Shown here in pieces: positions 44,811 through 54,561 of a DNA stretch of 64,000 nucleotides. Both the position numbers and the translations under genes were made by a program. This stretch comes from Psychrobacter sp. 1044 (GTDB taxonomy: Bacteria; Pseudomonadota; Gammaproteobacteria; Pseudomonadales; Moraxellaceae): positions 124,001-188,000 of the forward strand of contig NZ_CAJHAZ010000001.1 in NCBI RefSeq assembly GCF_904846525.1, in the 5' to 3' direction. The notes under the pieces are model-generated. The model was not told the DNA's origin, made no database searches, and saw nothing but the letters and a program-made list of their open reading frames with translations. How positions within the stretch are numbered: the stretch's first letter is position 1; every line of letters begins with the position of its first letter.

Positions 44811-46232
44811 TTAAACCATCGTACCCCAATGGCCTTGTAACTCTTGTGCCAATCGATACGCCTCATGATCATTCATCCCAGTGATAAAGTCCAATATATT
44901 TAAAATATTGTGATAGACATTATCTGATAATAGCCGCCGATGCTCATCGAGATGTGGCTGTAACAACATGAGTAGGCGCTGCTGCTCAAAGGACATGGAT
45001 TGAGGATCAGATGTTGCTCTACTACTTGTCCAAGCTAATGGCATAAAAGCATCTAATAAACGATGCAAGCATTGATTGGCCATTAGCTCCATTCGGACTT
45101 TGCTTGGGTGATTAAATATTTTCTCACGTGCCAACTGTTTGGCTTGGTTGATTCCACTTTGCACACTGATATCACAGTGGTCAAATAAACTGCCTTGCAG
45201 TGTACCCGCCAGCAATGCATCACTGTTGGCGACAAAAGCATCGGTCACGGTATTGACCAAGCGCATCATCGCACGGGCTCGCAATGACGCTAAGCTCTGC
45301 CTGACAGACATGTGTACGGGCAGATTGATACTGCTAGGGCGCTCACCAATCAGCTCATAAAATATGGCGGCAACCTCACTATAGGTCAGCATATTGAGAT
45401 TGATACCATCTTCTAAATCTATCAAGGCATAGCAAATATCGTCTGCCGCTTCTAGTAAATAAGCCAGCGGATGACGCGCAAAACCGTCGTGCTGTGTTGA
45501 ACGTGGTAAATGCAAACAGACTGCCAACTCTTCTAATTGTGCTGACTCACTATAAAAGCAGCCAAATTTTTGTACATTTTGATGGTGGTGTTTATCATTG
45601 ACATCGTTGCTGTGAGAGGCAAGCCACGGATACTTCATAAAAGCGCCTAAGGTCGCACAAGTGAGACGCATACCACCTTTATCAGGATGGTGCTCATTAC
45701 GCGCCAACAGTCGAAACCCTTGTGCATTACCTTCGTAGGCCAGCAAGTCCAAGCGCTCGTTGCTACTTAACTTTTGTAATATCGCTTGAGGGTCAGGCTG
45801 CCTAAACCAATCTCGAATGGCATACTCTCCCGCATGACCAAAAGGCGGGTTGCCAATATCGTGAGCGAGGCACGCTGCTTGTACAATGACACCGACATCG
45901 GCTGGCGATACGCCTGCTGGTAGACCGCTGGCCAATTTATCATGGAGCTTTTCTGCTGCCATGATTGCTAGAGAGCGTCCAATAGAGGAGACCTCAAGCG
46001 AATGAGTCAGACGTGTATGGATACCGAGCTGATTGGTTAATGGATGGACTTGGGTTTTTTGATTCAATTGCCGAAAGGAGTGCGAAAATACCAGTCTGTC
46101 GTAGTCTTTGTGAAACTGAGAGCGAGTACTCGTATTGGCGTTAAACTTTTTGGCAGCACCAAGACGCTGCGAGTTGAGGAGATGAGACCATTGCGTAGTA
46201 GGAGACGGCAAAGAGGTTGGAGTAGTTAGCAT
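44811..46232 (-). CDS. dgt: Deoxyguanosinetriphosphate triphosphohydrolase-like protein
   Basis: A 473-residue HD-domain enzyme that hydrolyses dGTP (and possibly other dNTPs) to the nucleoside and triphosphate. The N-terminal block DYDRLVFSHSFRQLNQKTQVHPL is typical. Metal ligands are in RLTHSLEVSSIGR and AACLAHDIGNPPFGHAGE (HD pair at about residue 118), with further motifs YLLEAADDICYALIDLEDG (about 265-285) and a C-terminal LDFITGMNDHEAY. Beyond housekeeping dNTP control, dGTPases can restrict phages by nucleotide depletion, but nothing here links this copy to defence. It has a separate transcription unit. Confidence 0.88.
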   Translation of the reverse strand: MLTTPTSLPSPTTQWSHLLNSQRLGAAKKFNANTSTRSQFHKDYDRLVFSHSFRQLNQKTQVHPLTNQLGIHTRLTHSLEVSSIGRSLAIMAAEKLHDKLASGLPAGVSPADVGVIVQAACLAHDIGNPPFGHAGEYAIRDWFRQPDPQAILQKLSSNERLDLLAYEGNAQGFRLLARNEHHPDKGGMRLTCATLGAFMKYPWLASHSNDVNDKHHHQNVQKFGCFYSESAQLEELAVCLHLPRSTQHDGFARHPLAYLLEAADDICYALIDLEDGINLNMLTYSEVAAIFYELIGERPSSINLPVHMSVRQSLASLRARAMMRLVNTVTDAFVANSDALLAGTLQGSLFDHCDISVQSGINQAKQLAREKIFNHPSKVRMELMANQCLHRLLDAFMPLAWTSSRATSDPQSMSFEQQRLLMLLQPHLDEHRRLLSDNVYHNILNILDFITGMNDHEAYRLAQELQGHWGTMV

Positions 46233-46312
46233 ATTGAAACATCCGAAACCAAGGGAGCCTCTAGCATAGCAAAATAGCGCCCTTGGTACAGATATATAGT
46301 CAGAGAACTACA

Positions 46313-46879
46313 TTAAGATTTCTGGCAGTTGAAAAGCACTTCTTCCTCTTCGGTAGCCACATTACTGCCCAATATTTTATTTCGCAACGTTGCTTTGTCA
46401 CCATTTACTTGCCATATGATGCCATGGGTGTTATCTAATCCGATATCACTGGTATAGATAGTTTTTTCAGTACTGGCGTCGCTATCAGAGGTAGCGGTCA
46501 AATCGTATTCGATACCATCGATCAGTAGGTGCACTGTCTGTGGTGTAGTATCATCATGGTAAGAAACGCCGATAGTAGCCGTAGGATCACAAGAGAATGG
46601 TGTGCTGTTGCTGGCATGTTCTGCATGATCGTGTCCTTCATGCGCGCTTTCTTCGTGGCTATGACTTTCATGATTGTGTCCTTCATGACCTTGTTCCATA
46701 GCATCGTGCCCTTCGTGCTCTTCATGAGCATGTTCAGCGTGATCGTCTACGGGTGTTATTTCTTCAGATACTACCGTATCACTTTCTGTATTAGGCTGAC
46801 AGCCCAATAGAGAGCCTGTCATGATACTTCCTACAAGCGCAACACTGGCAAATCTAGAAAAAGAGAAATAGTCAGTCAC
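46313..46879 (-). CDS. Histidine-rich lipoprotein with MliC-like domain, under a Zur-type operator
   Basis: A 188-residue lipoprotein. The start is GTG 46879, because GAGGA lies 8 nt upstream; the frame is open further up, but that would put the operator inside the gene. The lipobox is LLGC at residues 24-27. Residues about 40-85 hold roughly 17 histidines among Glu and Asp (pattern HEGH, HNHESHSH, HDHAEHA), a likely zinc-binding sponge. The C-terminal domain starts FSCDPTATIGVSY and ends LFNCQKS, matching the MliC lysozyme-inhibitor layout with its terminal disulfide. A Zur-like palindrome lies 33 bp upstream. Periplasmic zinc capture or delivery under zinc starvation is inferred. Confidence 0.75.
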   Translation of the reverse strand: MTDYFSFSRFASVALVGSIMTGSLLGCQPNTESDTVVSEEITPVDDHAEHAHEEHEGHDAMEQGHEGHNHESHSHEESAHEGHDHAEHASNSTPFSCDPTATIGVSYHDDTTPQTVHLLIDGIEYDLTATSDSDASTEKTIYTSDIGLDNTHGIIWQVNGDKATLRNKILGSNVATEEEEVLFNCQKS

Positions 46880-46911
46880 AGTATAAGTCCTCAAATAGTA
46901 AAATAAAGATA

Positions 46912-46926
46912 TGTTATAATATAACA
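46912..46926. promoter_or_regulatory. Zur-like zinc-uptake-regulator box
   Basis: The perfect inverted repeat TGTTATAATATAACA contains GTTATANTATAAC, the core of the gammaproteobacterial Zur operator. It lies 33-47 bp upstream of the GTG start of the histidine-rich lipoprotein, where it would cover the promoter. Its TATAAT-type centre may also be the -10 element. Confidence 0.75.
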
Positions 46927-46941
46927 ATGTTAAGATAAAAT

Positions 46942-46976
46942 AAAGCCGATGATGGAGAATTTCCAACATCGGCTTA
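46942..46976 (-). terminator. Terminator downstream of ychF
   Basis: AAGCCGATG(A)TGG pairs with CCA(A)CATCGGCTT, with loop AGAATTT. On the minus strand TTTATTTTATC follows. It isolates ychF from the lipoprotein gene. Confidence 0.75.
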
Positions 46977-47007
46977 TTAACTATCAGTCAGAATGTACTG
47001 CTTAAAA

Positions 47008-48099
47008 CTACACGTTAAATCTAAAGTGCATGATATCGCCATCTTGTACGATATAGGTTTTGCCTTCTAAGCGTGATTTGCCAGCGGCAGCTGCGCCTTT
47101 TTCACCGTTGTATTCGATAAAATCATCATACGCAATGACTTCGGCACGAATGAAACCGCGCTCAAAATCAGTATGAATCACGCCAGCTGCTTGCGGTGCG
47201 GTTGCGCCAACTGCAACCGTCCAAGCGCGCACTTCTTTAACACCAGCAGTAAAGTAAGTCTGCATATCTAGCAAGTCATAACCACCGCGAATCACTTGAT
47301 CAAGTCCGGCTTCTTCCATATCCATCTCAGCTAGGAAGTCTTTTTTGTCGTCTTCATCAAGCTGAGCGATTTCAGATTCGATTTGGTTGCATAGAGCGAT
47401 AACGATAGAATCTTCGCCAGTCGCATAGTTGCGTACTGCATCAAGGTAAGGGTTGTTTTCAAAGCCATCTTCACTGACGTTAGCGATATACATGGTTGGT
47501 TTTAGGGTGATTAAACCATAACTTCTGATGAGTTTTTTCTCATCAGCATCTAGGTTCGCTGCGCGTGCCGCTTTACCTTCTGCCAATAAAGGCTCAACTT
47601 TTTTAAAGATATCAAGCAATGCTTGCGCATCTTTGTCGCCACCTTTAGCCTTCTTGGTTTGGTTGTGAATGGCACGCTCAACGGCCTCTAAATCTGCCAA
47701 TGCCAATTCAGTATTAATGGTTTCGATATCATCAATCGGGCTGACGCGACCATCAACGTGGACGACGTTGTCATCATCAAAACAGCGTACGACGTGCGCA
47801 ATCGCATCAGTCTCACGAATATTGGCTAGGAACTGGTTGCCCATGCCTTCGCCTTTTGAAGCACCAGCGACTAGACCTGCGATATCCACAAACTCCATCG
47901 TCGTTGGTAATACACGCTCAGGCTTAACGATATCAGCCAGTTTCTTTAGGCGTGGGTCAGGTACTGGTACGATACCCGTGTTGGGATCTTTGGTACAAAA
48001 TGGAAAGTTTTCAGCGGCGATACCCGCTTTGGTCAACGCATTAAACAAGGTGGATTTACCCACGTTTGGTAGGCCGACGATGCCGCAATTAAAACCCAT
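47008..48099 (-). CDS. ychF: Ribosome-binding ATPase/GTPase YchF (EngD)
   Basis: A 363-residue Obg-family P-loop protein that prefers ATP, binds the 50S ribosome and affects translation and the oxidative stress response. It has the G1 motif GLPNVGKST at residues 8-16, G3 [14 protein letters not shown] (about 69-82) and a non-canonical G4 (NVSED instead of NKxD), which explains ATP preference. A coiled-coil arm follows, then a C-terminal TGS domain from about residue 278 ending [10 protein letters not shown]. Length and motifs are exactly those of the family. Confidence 0.96.
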   Translation of the reverse strand: MGFNCGIVGLPNVGKSTLFNALTKAGIAAENFPFCTKDPNTGIVPVPDPRLKKLADIVKPERVLPTTMEFVDIAGLVAGASKGEGMGNQFLANIRETDAIAHVVRCFDDDNVVHVDGRVSPIDDIETINTELALADLEAVERAIHNQTKKAKGGDKDAQALLDIFKKVEPLLAEGKAARAANLDADEKKLIRSYGLITLKPTMYIANVSEDGFENNPYLDAVRNYATGEDSIVIALCNQIESEIAQLDEDDKKDFLAEMDMEEAGLDQVIRGGYDLLDMQTYFTAGVKEVRAWTVAVGATAPQAAGVIHTDFERGFIRAEVIAYDDFIEYNGEKGAAAAGKSRLEGKTYIVQDGDIMHFRFNV

Positions 48100-48461
48100 A
48101 ACATTCTCTCAATATAATAATAAAATCAGTTGGTATAAAGATTGGTTAAATGATAAATCAAAATTGGGCATATTGTAGCAAATTTACCTGAATAGGGGTG
48201 AGGTTGTTGTGTTGTATACTGAGATTTTGTGTTTGGTCATTACCGGTAATTTTGCTGTTTTATCGATTATGGTAAGCTGTGCTATAAAACGATAGTTTGG
48301 CTTGTAGGCGTATGACAAGTAAACGCCTACGACTCGTTACACTGTACGAGTAATCTTCATTATGAACACCAAGCGCTCTCAGTCAAATCTGCAAAACACT
48401 ATGTATAAATGCGCCGTTTCGATAAAGGCCGCTAAAATAAAATGAAAGGCGAAATCCTATA
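48100..48461. promoter_or_regulatory. Divergent region before the helicase/Shango-like genes with palindrome and two hairpins
   Basis: ATTACCGGTAAT (48239-48250) is a perfect 12-bp palindrome. It is followed by two adjacent perfect inverted repeats: GTAGGCGT/ACGCCTAC (48304-48311 with 48323-48330) and ACTCGT/ACGAGT (48332-48337 with 48346-48351). Neither hairpin has a T run. A TATACT hexamer (48215-48220) is a possible -10. These lie 110-220 bp ahead of the UvrD-type helicase start. Confidence 0.45.
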
Positions 48462-50654
48462 ATGACTACCACGATTTTTGACACGCGCCACTACAATTAT
48501 CCGCAGAACTTCATGGAAATTAAGCCTAAGCTGGCACGACTTGAGCAGGCGATTAAAAAGCTAGAGGTAAATCTAATCGATGCTAATAATACTGCAAATA
48601 TTGAGCGGTTAAATGACAGGCTGAATGGTGAATTAGAGTTCAAAGTAGACTATGCTCGTGAACTAAATCCTGACCAGTTATTAGCAGCCACAACTATCGA
48701 AGGCAAGGTGCTAGTCATTGCTGGTGCCGGCTCTGGCAAGACTAAAACGCTCACGTACCGTACCAGTTATTTATTAGAGAACGGGGTCACGCCCAAAAGC
48801 ATCTTGCTACTGACTTTTACGCGTAAAGCAGCCAATGAAATAAAAAGCCGCGCCAAAACCTTACTTGCGAATACCTTATTTGATAAACAGTCTGATGAAG
48901 ACTTGGTAAAGGATAAGCTGCCAACTGATAAACGGCTTAACGATATCACCAGCGGTACTTTTCACTCTTTTTGTAATATGCTGCTGCGTCAGTATTCAGG
49001 GCTGCTCGGTATAAATCCGCGATTTACGATTTTAGACACGGGCGATAGCGAAGATGCCATCGACTTAATCCATAAAGAAAAAAAGTATCCCGCGCAAACC
49101 AAAAGCCAAGCCTTTCCGCGCAAAAAGACACTGCAAAATATCATCTCTAGCTCTCGGAATAGACGTATTCATATCCGTGATTTAATCGAAAGTAATTATC
49201 CTGATATCGCCGTGCATATTCCTATTATTGAACAATTGGCAGTCGATTTTCATGAGTATAAGCGTGCCAATCATCTATACGACTTTGATGATATTATCAG
49301 TCAGGTCGTGCGTCATTTAAAGACGAATAATACCTTTCGCCAAATGCTACAAAACCAATATCGCTACATTATGGTTGACGAGTACCAAGACACCAATATT
49401 CCGCAAAAGCAGTTGATAGATTTGATTAGTAAACCTGAGTCGGTATCGCTGATGGTAGTCGGTGATGACAATCAAAGTATTTATGCTTTTCGCGGTGCCA
49501 ATTACGAAAACATTCTGCTATTCGGTGAGACCTATCCCGATGCCAAGCTGATTAAGCTCGAACAAAACTATCGCAGTACGCCTGCTGTTTTGGATTATAT
49601 CAATGCCTTGTCCGCGCAAATCACGTTAGGCTATCAAAAGCAGTTGTACTCTGGCGCATCGATAAGTGGGCATAAGCCAGTGTTTAGACGCCTAAGCAAT
49701 GAGACAAAAGAAGCAAAATATATCGCCGATAAAATCATCGAGCTAAAATCGGATCATGATTACGATGATTTTGCGGTACTGTGTCGCACATCCTTTCAAT
49801 CTAACTATGTCCAATTAGAGTTTATGGAGCGTCATATTCCATTCATTGTGGTGGGCGGTATCAAATTCATTGAAAGGCGACATATTAAAGACGTTTTGGC
49901 ATTCATTAAAATATTGTATAACCCGAATGATACGATTGCTTGGCATCGTATTTTGACCTTATTTCAAGGCGTGGGGACAGTCACTGCGACTCGTTTGACT
50001 CAAGCGATTAATGCCGATAACAACTCCTTTGAGCCATTACTTACGGCGAAGTTTGCTAAAAAAAGTATACAACTTGAACCTTTATACAATACGCTCACTA
50101 AAGCAAATCAAGCTGAATCCGTCGAGACGGTCATTGAGCTGATTTTAGAGTTCTATATTCCTGTCCTAAAAACGATTGAAGAAAATTGGCGAGAGCGCAA
50201 CGAAGATTTTCGTGTGCTCAAAAATTTGGCAATAGAACATAGTAGCCTTGATAACTTCTTAGAAAATTTGGCACTCGATCCACCCAATGATTCGGTAGCC
50301 ATAACCAGTCAACCTGATGATAATAACAATGATAAAGTTACTATTTCGACCATTCATAGTGCCAAAGGGCTGGAGTGGCCAGTGGTGTTTGTCAATTCAT
50401 TGGTCGATGGTATCACGCCACACTATCGCTCTTTGGATGACTTTGAGGAGCTAGAAGAAGAACGAAAATTATTCTACGTTGCTTGTAGTCGCGCCAAGAG
50501 CAGACTGTATCTAACGGCACCTGATTACTTTGCCAGTTATTCAGGGTATTTTGACAAGCCATCGCGGTTTATCGCTGAGCTGTCTACTGATGAAGTGACG
50601 GTAGAAAATTCTAAACAAGTGAGAGAAGAGAGTGATGATCCAGTGTGGTGGTGA
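48462..50654 (+). CDS. UvrD/Rep-family (SF1A) DNA helicase ahead of the Shango-like genes
   Basis: A 730-residue 3'-5' type SF1A helicase. It has motif Q/I LNPDQLLAA...VIAGAGSGKTKTLTYR (about residues 68-95), Ia LLTFTRKAANEIKSR, motif II VDEYQDTN (about 306), motif III GDDNQSIYAFRGA, motif IV EQNYRST, motif V ISTIHSAKGLEWPVVFV, and motif VI VACSRAKSRLYL. It ends in a short acidic tail without an added nuclease domain. A preceding N-terminal extension of about 60 residues is not part of the helicase core. AAAGGCG precedes the ATG. Only 64 bp separate it from the TerB gene on the same strand, suggesting one operon. Chromosomal UvrD and Rep are usually recognisably closer to E. coli; this looks accessory. 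Confidence 0.85.
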   Translation: MTTTIFDTRHYNYPQNFMEIKPKLARLEQAIKKLEVNLIDANNTANIERLNDRLNGELEFKVDYARELNPDQLLAATTIEGKVLVIAGAGSGKTKTLTYRTSYLLENGVTPKSILLLTFTRKAANEIKSRAKTLLANTLFDKQSDEDLVKDKLPTDKRLNDITSGTFHSFCNMLLRQYSGLLGINPRFTILDTGDSEDAIDLIHKEKKYPAQTKSQAFPRKKTLQNIISSSRNRRIHIRDLIESNYPDIAVHIPIIEQLAVDFHEYKRANHLYDFDDIISQVVRHLKTNNTFRQMLQNQYRYIMVDEYQDTNIPQKQLIDLISKPESVSLMVVGDDNQSIYAFRGANYENILLFGETYPDAKLIKLEQNYRSTPAVLDYINALSAQITLGYQKQLYSGASISGHKPVFRRLSNETKEAKYIADKIIELKSDHDYDDFAVLCRTSFQSNYVQLEFMERHIPFIVVGGIKFIERRHIKDVLAFIKILYNPNDTIAWHRILTLFQGVGTVTATRLTQAINADNNSFEPLLTAKFAKKSIQLEPLYNTLTKANQAESVETVIELILEFYIPVLKTIEENWRERNEDFRVLKNLAIEHSSLDNFLENLALDPPNDSVAITSQPDDNNNDKVTISTIHSAKGLEWPVVFVNSLVDGITPHYRSLDDFEELEEERKLFYVACSRAKSRLYLTAPDYFASYSGYFDKPSRFIAELSTDEVTVENSKQVREESDDPVWW

Positions 50655-50718
50655 TATTTTTGTTTATCGATAAATAATGTAAAAATACAGGCATAAATAA
50701 TGCACGTTTGTTGTTAGA

Positions 50719-53190
50719 ATGGTATCGGCGACCGATTCTTTACACCAACCTTCGTACTACTCAGCATGGACTTTATCATTAATGAAGAATTTTATTGCCG
50801 ACGTGAAGGCACTTTTTAGACAAAAATATGATGCCGACGCTCAAGGTAATAAAGCAAATAAGCCCGCCTTTATAGACTTGCCACCTGATATCAAGCCCGA
50901 TAACCGGCATAGAGTAAGTCAGTCTAGTCAAAATGACGATACAGATGATTTCGCGTCATTTATCATCTCATCTGGTAAATCTAACAATGTTTCTGGTGTT
51001 TCAGCCAATAAGCAGTTAGGACGCTGGTTCAAAGAAAATGAATCCTTTGATATTAAAGGACGCTTTATTGACCGCGGTTTTTATTATGTTGGTGGTCAGC
51101 TTACAATGCTAACGGGGTTTGGTATTGAACCTTCGCTAGTCGATGACAGTTTACCTGCCAGCTCTCCAAACATCATCAACAGTATTTCGCAAATTTATTA
51201 TGATGAGTCGCTTGGTTATTGGCCAAGTTATGAGCGTTTGTCCATTAAATGCCGAGGCGCTTATCTTGATTGGCTAGCTTCAAATCGCGCGCATCCAAGT
51301 ACGCCTATTGGCTATGTATTCATTTATTTTGGTGGTTTTGAGCGCCGTATCATTGAACATATTAACGATGATGTTGTCTCCGATACTGAGTTTATGGCTA
51401 TCTATGAAGAAGTGACACGACTCAATCGTATTTATGGCAGCCAGTCTGCTTCGTTCGACAGTTATTCAGCACATTTTTTAGCATTTATGACTCTTATTCG
51501 GTCCTTGTTATTTGAAGACAAAGCGCAAACAGGGCATTTACTACCACCGCCTGTCACTAGCCAAAACTTAAACTTTAAGATGCATTTGGCAAAGACGGTA
51601 GCGTTGCAATTGCCTATTCCTGCGTCATTAGCATGGGAGTGGTTGGTATATTCTAATGAATACAATTTTAAAACTCCTGCCAAGCGCTGTGAAGATACGT
51701 TCAAAGATTTATTTAAAATTCTTTACCATGACGCTTATCCAAACGGTTTTGTAGTTTCTGCCAATAAAACTAGGCTCAAGCTCAGCTATAACGCTGCCAG
51801 TCGTTCTATCGTTAGCGTAGAGCTTACGCTTGATGACTTGCCAGACCCAAGCATCCTGAGAGCGCCTGTCAAAAAACTTATAACTATCGCTGAACAATGC
51901 AATGATGCTTTAGATGCTTACAGTCGTTATCTGGGAAAAGAAGGCAGCTCGGCTGATGATATTGCTGCTGTTATGCTACTGCCGAAACCCTTACTTCATA
52001 ATTATCACCATCCTGCAATTGAAAAATTTAAAACATGGGCACAGTCCATTATAGAAAACGATGAAGGGCTGACAACGACTAAAGAGTTATGGGCATATTT
52101 GGATGAAACTTTGCCGCCAACATCTAGCAAAGCGCTGAGTAAAAAACAAAATGAGCTGATTATTAATTTGGTAGAGCTTGCTGGTTTTGGTATTGCTCCA
52201 GACCAACGCTATCATCAGACGCGCTTGCAATCGGATGGTTATGCCGTGCTATTTGCTTACGGTCATGGTGCGCATTGTGAAGGTTTCGAACCGAGCTCGT
52301 CGTTCTATCAAGTCAGCCTAGCTATGAGATTAGGGGCAATGGTAGCGACTATTAATGGTTATGTTGATAAAAGGGAAGTGGATACACTATTGACGCTGCT
52401 CAATCAAGACAGTCAACTGACCACTATTGAAAAAGAATCGCTGACCGCATATTTGCTATGGCAGTTAAATACCCCAGCAAATATGGCAGGTCTAAAAGCG
52501 ACATTGGCTGATCTTGACACGAAATATATTGGCTTTATCAGCCGTTTTATCATTACTGTTGCTTTAGCGAATGGCAATATTGAACCCAGTCAAATCAAAC
52601 AAATCGAAAAATTATATCAAGCTTTAGGTCTGGATAAAACGTTAGTGACTAGTGATATTCATCAGCTAACGACGAATAAAAAAGTAAACATAGGCATAAA
52701 AAATGAGCTCGAAACCAAAGACAATAGCAGCAAAAGTAGCCGTTCATTTAGTTTTGATGCTGAACTGTTGGCGCTACATGAACGTGAGACCGCAGTGGCT
52801 AAAGCGATGCTAAGTAAGATCTTTGCTGTAGAAGATGAAGAAAGCGAAGATGATATAAAAGAGAGTGTACTATTAAAGATAAGCAGTAAGACGGCGACTG
52901 AGCATCACAGTAACGCGCCTGTTAACAATCATAGTTCAGGTAATGAGGCGGTCATAAACGGACTAGATCGTAGTCACAGCCAACTGTATCAAGAGCTTAT
53001 TAGTGCCGAAGTATGGCAACGTGAAGCCGTCAACGAATTATGCGAATCGTTAAATCTAATGATAAATGGCGCTATCGAAACCATTAACGACTGGGCATAC
53101 GATAAAGTTGATGCACCCGTATTAGAAGATGATGATGAAGTGGTCGTTGATTTTGAGATTGTCGACGAGTTAAAAGCGTTGAATTCATAG
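50719..53190 (+). CDS. sngA: TerB_N-TerB-TerB_C protein, Shango SngA-like
   Basis: An 823-residue cytoplasmic protein. After a disordered N-terminus, a TerB_N domain covers about residues 110-330 (GRFIDRGFYYVGGQLTMLTG, YDESLGYWPSYERLS, YVFIYFGGFERR). A TerB-type helical domain lies at about 535-655, with its repeated acidic loops INGYVDKREV and LANGNIEPSQIKQIEKLY. The TerB_C domain covers the last 100 residues (LYQELISAEVWQREAV, ending in an acidic DEVVVDFEIVDEL). In the three-gene Shango anti-phage system the TerB protein is followed by an ATPase and a helicase, as here. ATG 50719 lacks a good ribosome site; ATG 50782 is an alternative. The symbol rests on composition, not a search. Confidence 0.75.
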   Translation: MVSATDSLHQPSYYSAWTLSLMKNFIADVKALFRQKYDADAQGNKANKPAFIDLPPDIKPDNRHRVSQSSQNDDTDDFASFIISSGKSNNVSGVSANKQLGRWFKENESFDIKGRFIDRGFYYVGGQLTMLTGFGIEPSLVDDSLPASSPNIINSISQIYYDESLGYWPSYERLSIKCRGAYLDWLASNRAHPSTPIGYVFIYFGGFERRIIEHINDDVVSDTEFMAIYEEVTRLNRIYGSQSASFDSYSAHFLAFMTLIRSLLFEDKAQTGHLLPPPVTSQNLNFKMHLAKTVALQLPIPASLAWEWLVYSNEYNFKTPAKRCEDTFKDLFKILYHDAYPNGFVVSANKTRLKLSYNAASRSIVSVELTLDDLPDPSILRAPVKKLITIAEQCNDALDAYSRYLGKEGSSADDIAAVMLLPKPLLHNYHHPAIEKFKTWAQSIIENDEGLTTTKELWAYLDETLPPTSSKALSKKQNELIINLVELAGFGIAPDQRYHQTRLQSDGYAVLFAYGHGAHCEGFEPSSSFYQVSLAMRLGAMVATINGYVDKREVDTLLTLLNQDSQLTTIEKESLTAYLLWQLNTPANMAGLKATLADLDTKYIGFISRFIITVALANGNIEPSQIKQIEKLYQALGLDKTLVTSDIHQLTTNKKVNIGIKNELETKDNSSKSSRSFSFDAELLALHERETAVAKAMLSKIFAVEDEESEDDIKESVLLKISSKTATEHHSNAPVNNHSSGNEAVINGLDRSHSQLYQELISAEVWQREAVNELCESLNLMINGAIETINDWAYDKVDAPVLEDDDEVVVDFEIVDELKALNS

Positions 53191-53238
53191 CACATAAAAA
53201 TTAGCACACTAAAAATAGTGGATTAAAAAGGAATAAAG

Positions 53239-54561
53239 ATGAGTGGTAAAAAAATTAGAGCCAAAGAACGCGACGCGATTATCCAGTCGCTCAAGGCTGG
53301 CGTTACCCCCAAAGTTGGTATTCAGCATATCCAAGTGGGACGTATTAATGAGCTCAAAGCTTTGATAGATGATATTGAACGTGTGGCTGATGGCGGTTCT
53401 GCGTTTCGGCTGATTATTGGGGAATATGGGTCGGGCAAGACTTTCTTTTTGAGCGTGGTTCGCGCCATTGCACTTGAGCGTAAATTGGTCACGGTGAATG
53501 CGGATTTATCGCCTGACAGACGCATTCAAGCATCGTCAGGCCAAGCGAGGAATTTATATTCTGAGCTGATGCGTAACTTATCGACGCGCAATAAGCCTGA
53601 TGGCAATGGGCTTGCTAGTGTGGTTGAGCGTTTTATTACCGAAGCACGCAAACAAGCGGACAGTAGCGGAGAGGCTATCAGTGACGTTATCCAGCAAAAT
53701 TTAGCTGAATTGACTGAGTTGGTAGGTGGTTATGATTTTGCAAAAGTCATTGAAGCTTATTGGCAAGGGCACGAAGAAGGTAATGACGAGTTAAAAGCCA
53801 ACGCTATTCGCTGGTTACGTGCAGAATACGCTACTAAGACTGATGCCAGACGCGACTTAGGTGTGCGCACTATTATTTCCGACTCATCCTTTTATGACTC
53901 TTTAAAAATCATGAGTTTATTCGTCCGTCAAGCTGGTTATCAAGGATTGCTCGTTAATTTGGACGAGATGGTCAATCTATACAAACTTAACAGCACTCAA
54001 GCGCGCCAAGGTAACTATGAGCAAATATTGCGTATCTTAAATGATTGTTTGCAAGGTACAGCTGAGCATTTAGGGTTTTTATTAGGGGGTACGCCTGAGT
54101 TTTTACTCGATCCGCGCAAAGGCTTATACAGCTACGATGCTTTGCAAACTCGCTTAGCGGACAACAGCTTTGCCAAGCAGGCAGGGGTAATTGATTATTC
54201 TTCTCCAGCGTTACATTTGGCTAGCCTAACGCCAGAGGAGCTGTATATTTTGCTAAAAAACCTACGTCATGTTTATGCAGGCGGCGATGAGTCTGCATAT
54301 CTAGTGCCTGATGAATCACTACAAGCTTTCTTGCAACACTGTAGCCAAACGATTGGCGATGCTTACTTCAGAACGCCACGTAATACCATCAAGGCATTTT
54401 TAGATATGCTAGCTGTCATCGACCAAAATCCTACTATCTCATGGAATCATCTGATTCAATCCGTAGCTATCGACCCTGAAACACCTTCAGATATGGACAT
54501 CGATATGAGCGACCTTAGTGACATGGATGAAGATGATGGACTATCAGACTTTAGCTTATAA
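53239..54561 (+). CDS. sngB: DUF2791/BrxD-like P-loop ATPase, Shango SngB-like
   Basis: A 440-residue AAA-type ATPase of the DUF2791 (BrxD) group. The N-terminal VGIQHIQVGRINELKAL leads to Walker A GEYGSGKTFFL (about residues 62-72). Walker B is GLLVNLDEMVNLY (about 236), with sensor-like GGTPEFLLDPRKGLYSYDAL near 282 and an Arg-containing FRTPRNTIKAFLDML at about 378. The C-terminus is an Asp-rich tail (SDMDIDMSDLSDMDEDD). BrxD-like ATPases pair with Lhr-like helicases in BREX type 2 and in Shango. AAGGA is 6 nt ahead of the ATG. Its last 44 bp overlap the helicase gene, indicating translational coupling. Confidence 0.8.
   Translation: MSGKKIRAKERDAIIQSLKAGVTPKVGIQHIQVGRINELKALIDDIERVADGGSAFRLIIGEYGSGKTFFLSVVRAIALERKLVTVNADLSPDRRIQASSGQARNLYSELMRNLSTRNKPDGNGLASVVERFITEARKQADSSGEAISDVIQQNLAELTELVGGYDFAKVIEAYWQGHEEGNDELKANAIRWLRAEYATKTDARRDLGVRTIISDSSFYDSLKIMSLFVRQAGYQGLLVNLDEMVNLYKLNSTQARQGNYEQILRILNDCLQGTAEHLGFLLGGTPEFLLDPRKGLYSYDALQTRLADNSFAKQAGVIDYSSPALHLASLTPEELYILLKNLRHVYAGGDESAYLVPDESLQAFLQHCSQTIGDAYFRTPRNTIKAFLDMLAVIDQNPTISWNHLIQSVAIDPETPSDMDIDMSDLSDMDEDDGLSDFSL

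Noticed and set aside
44811..46232. dGTPase as part of a phage-defence island
   Set aside because: It is separated from the Shango-like block by the lipoprotein gene and ychF on the other strand and looks like a housekeeping HD-domain enzyme.
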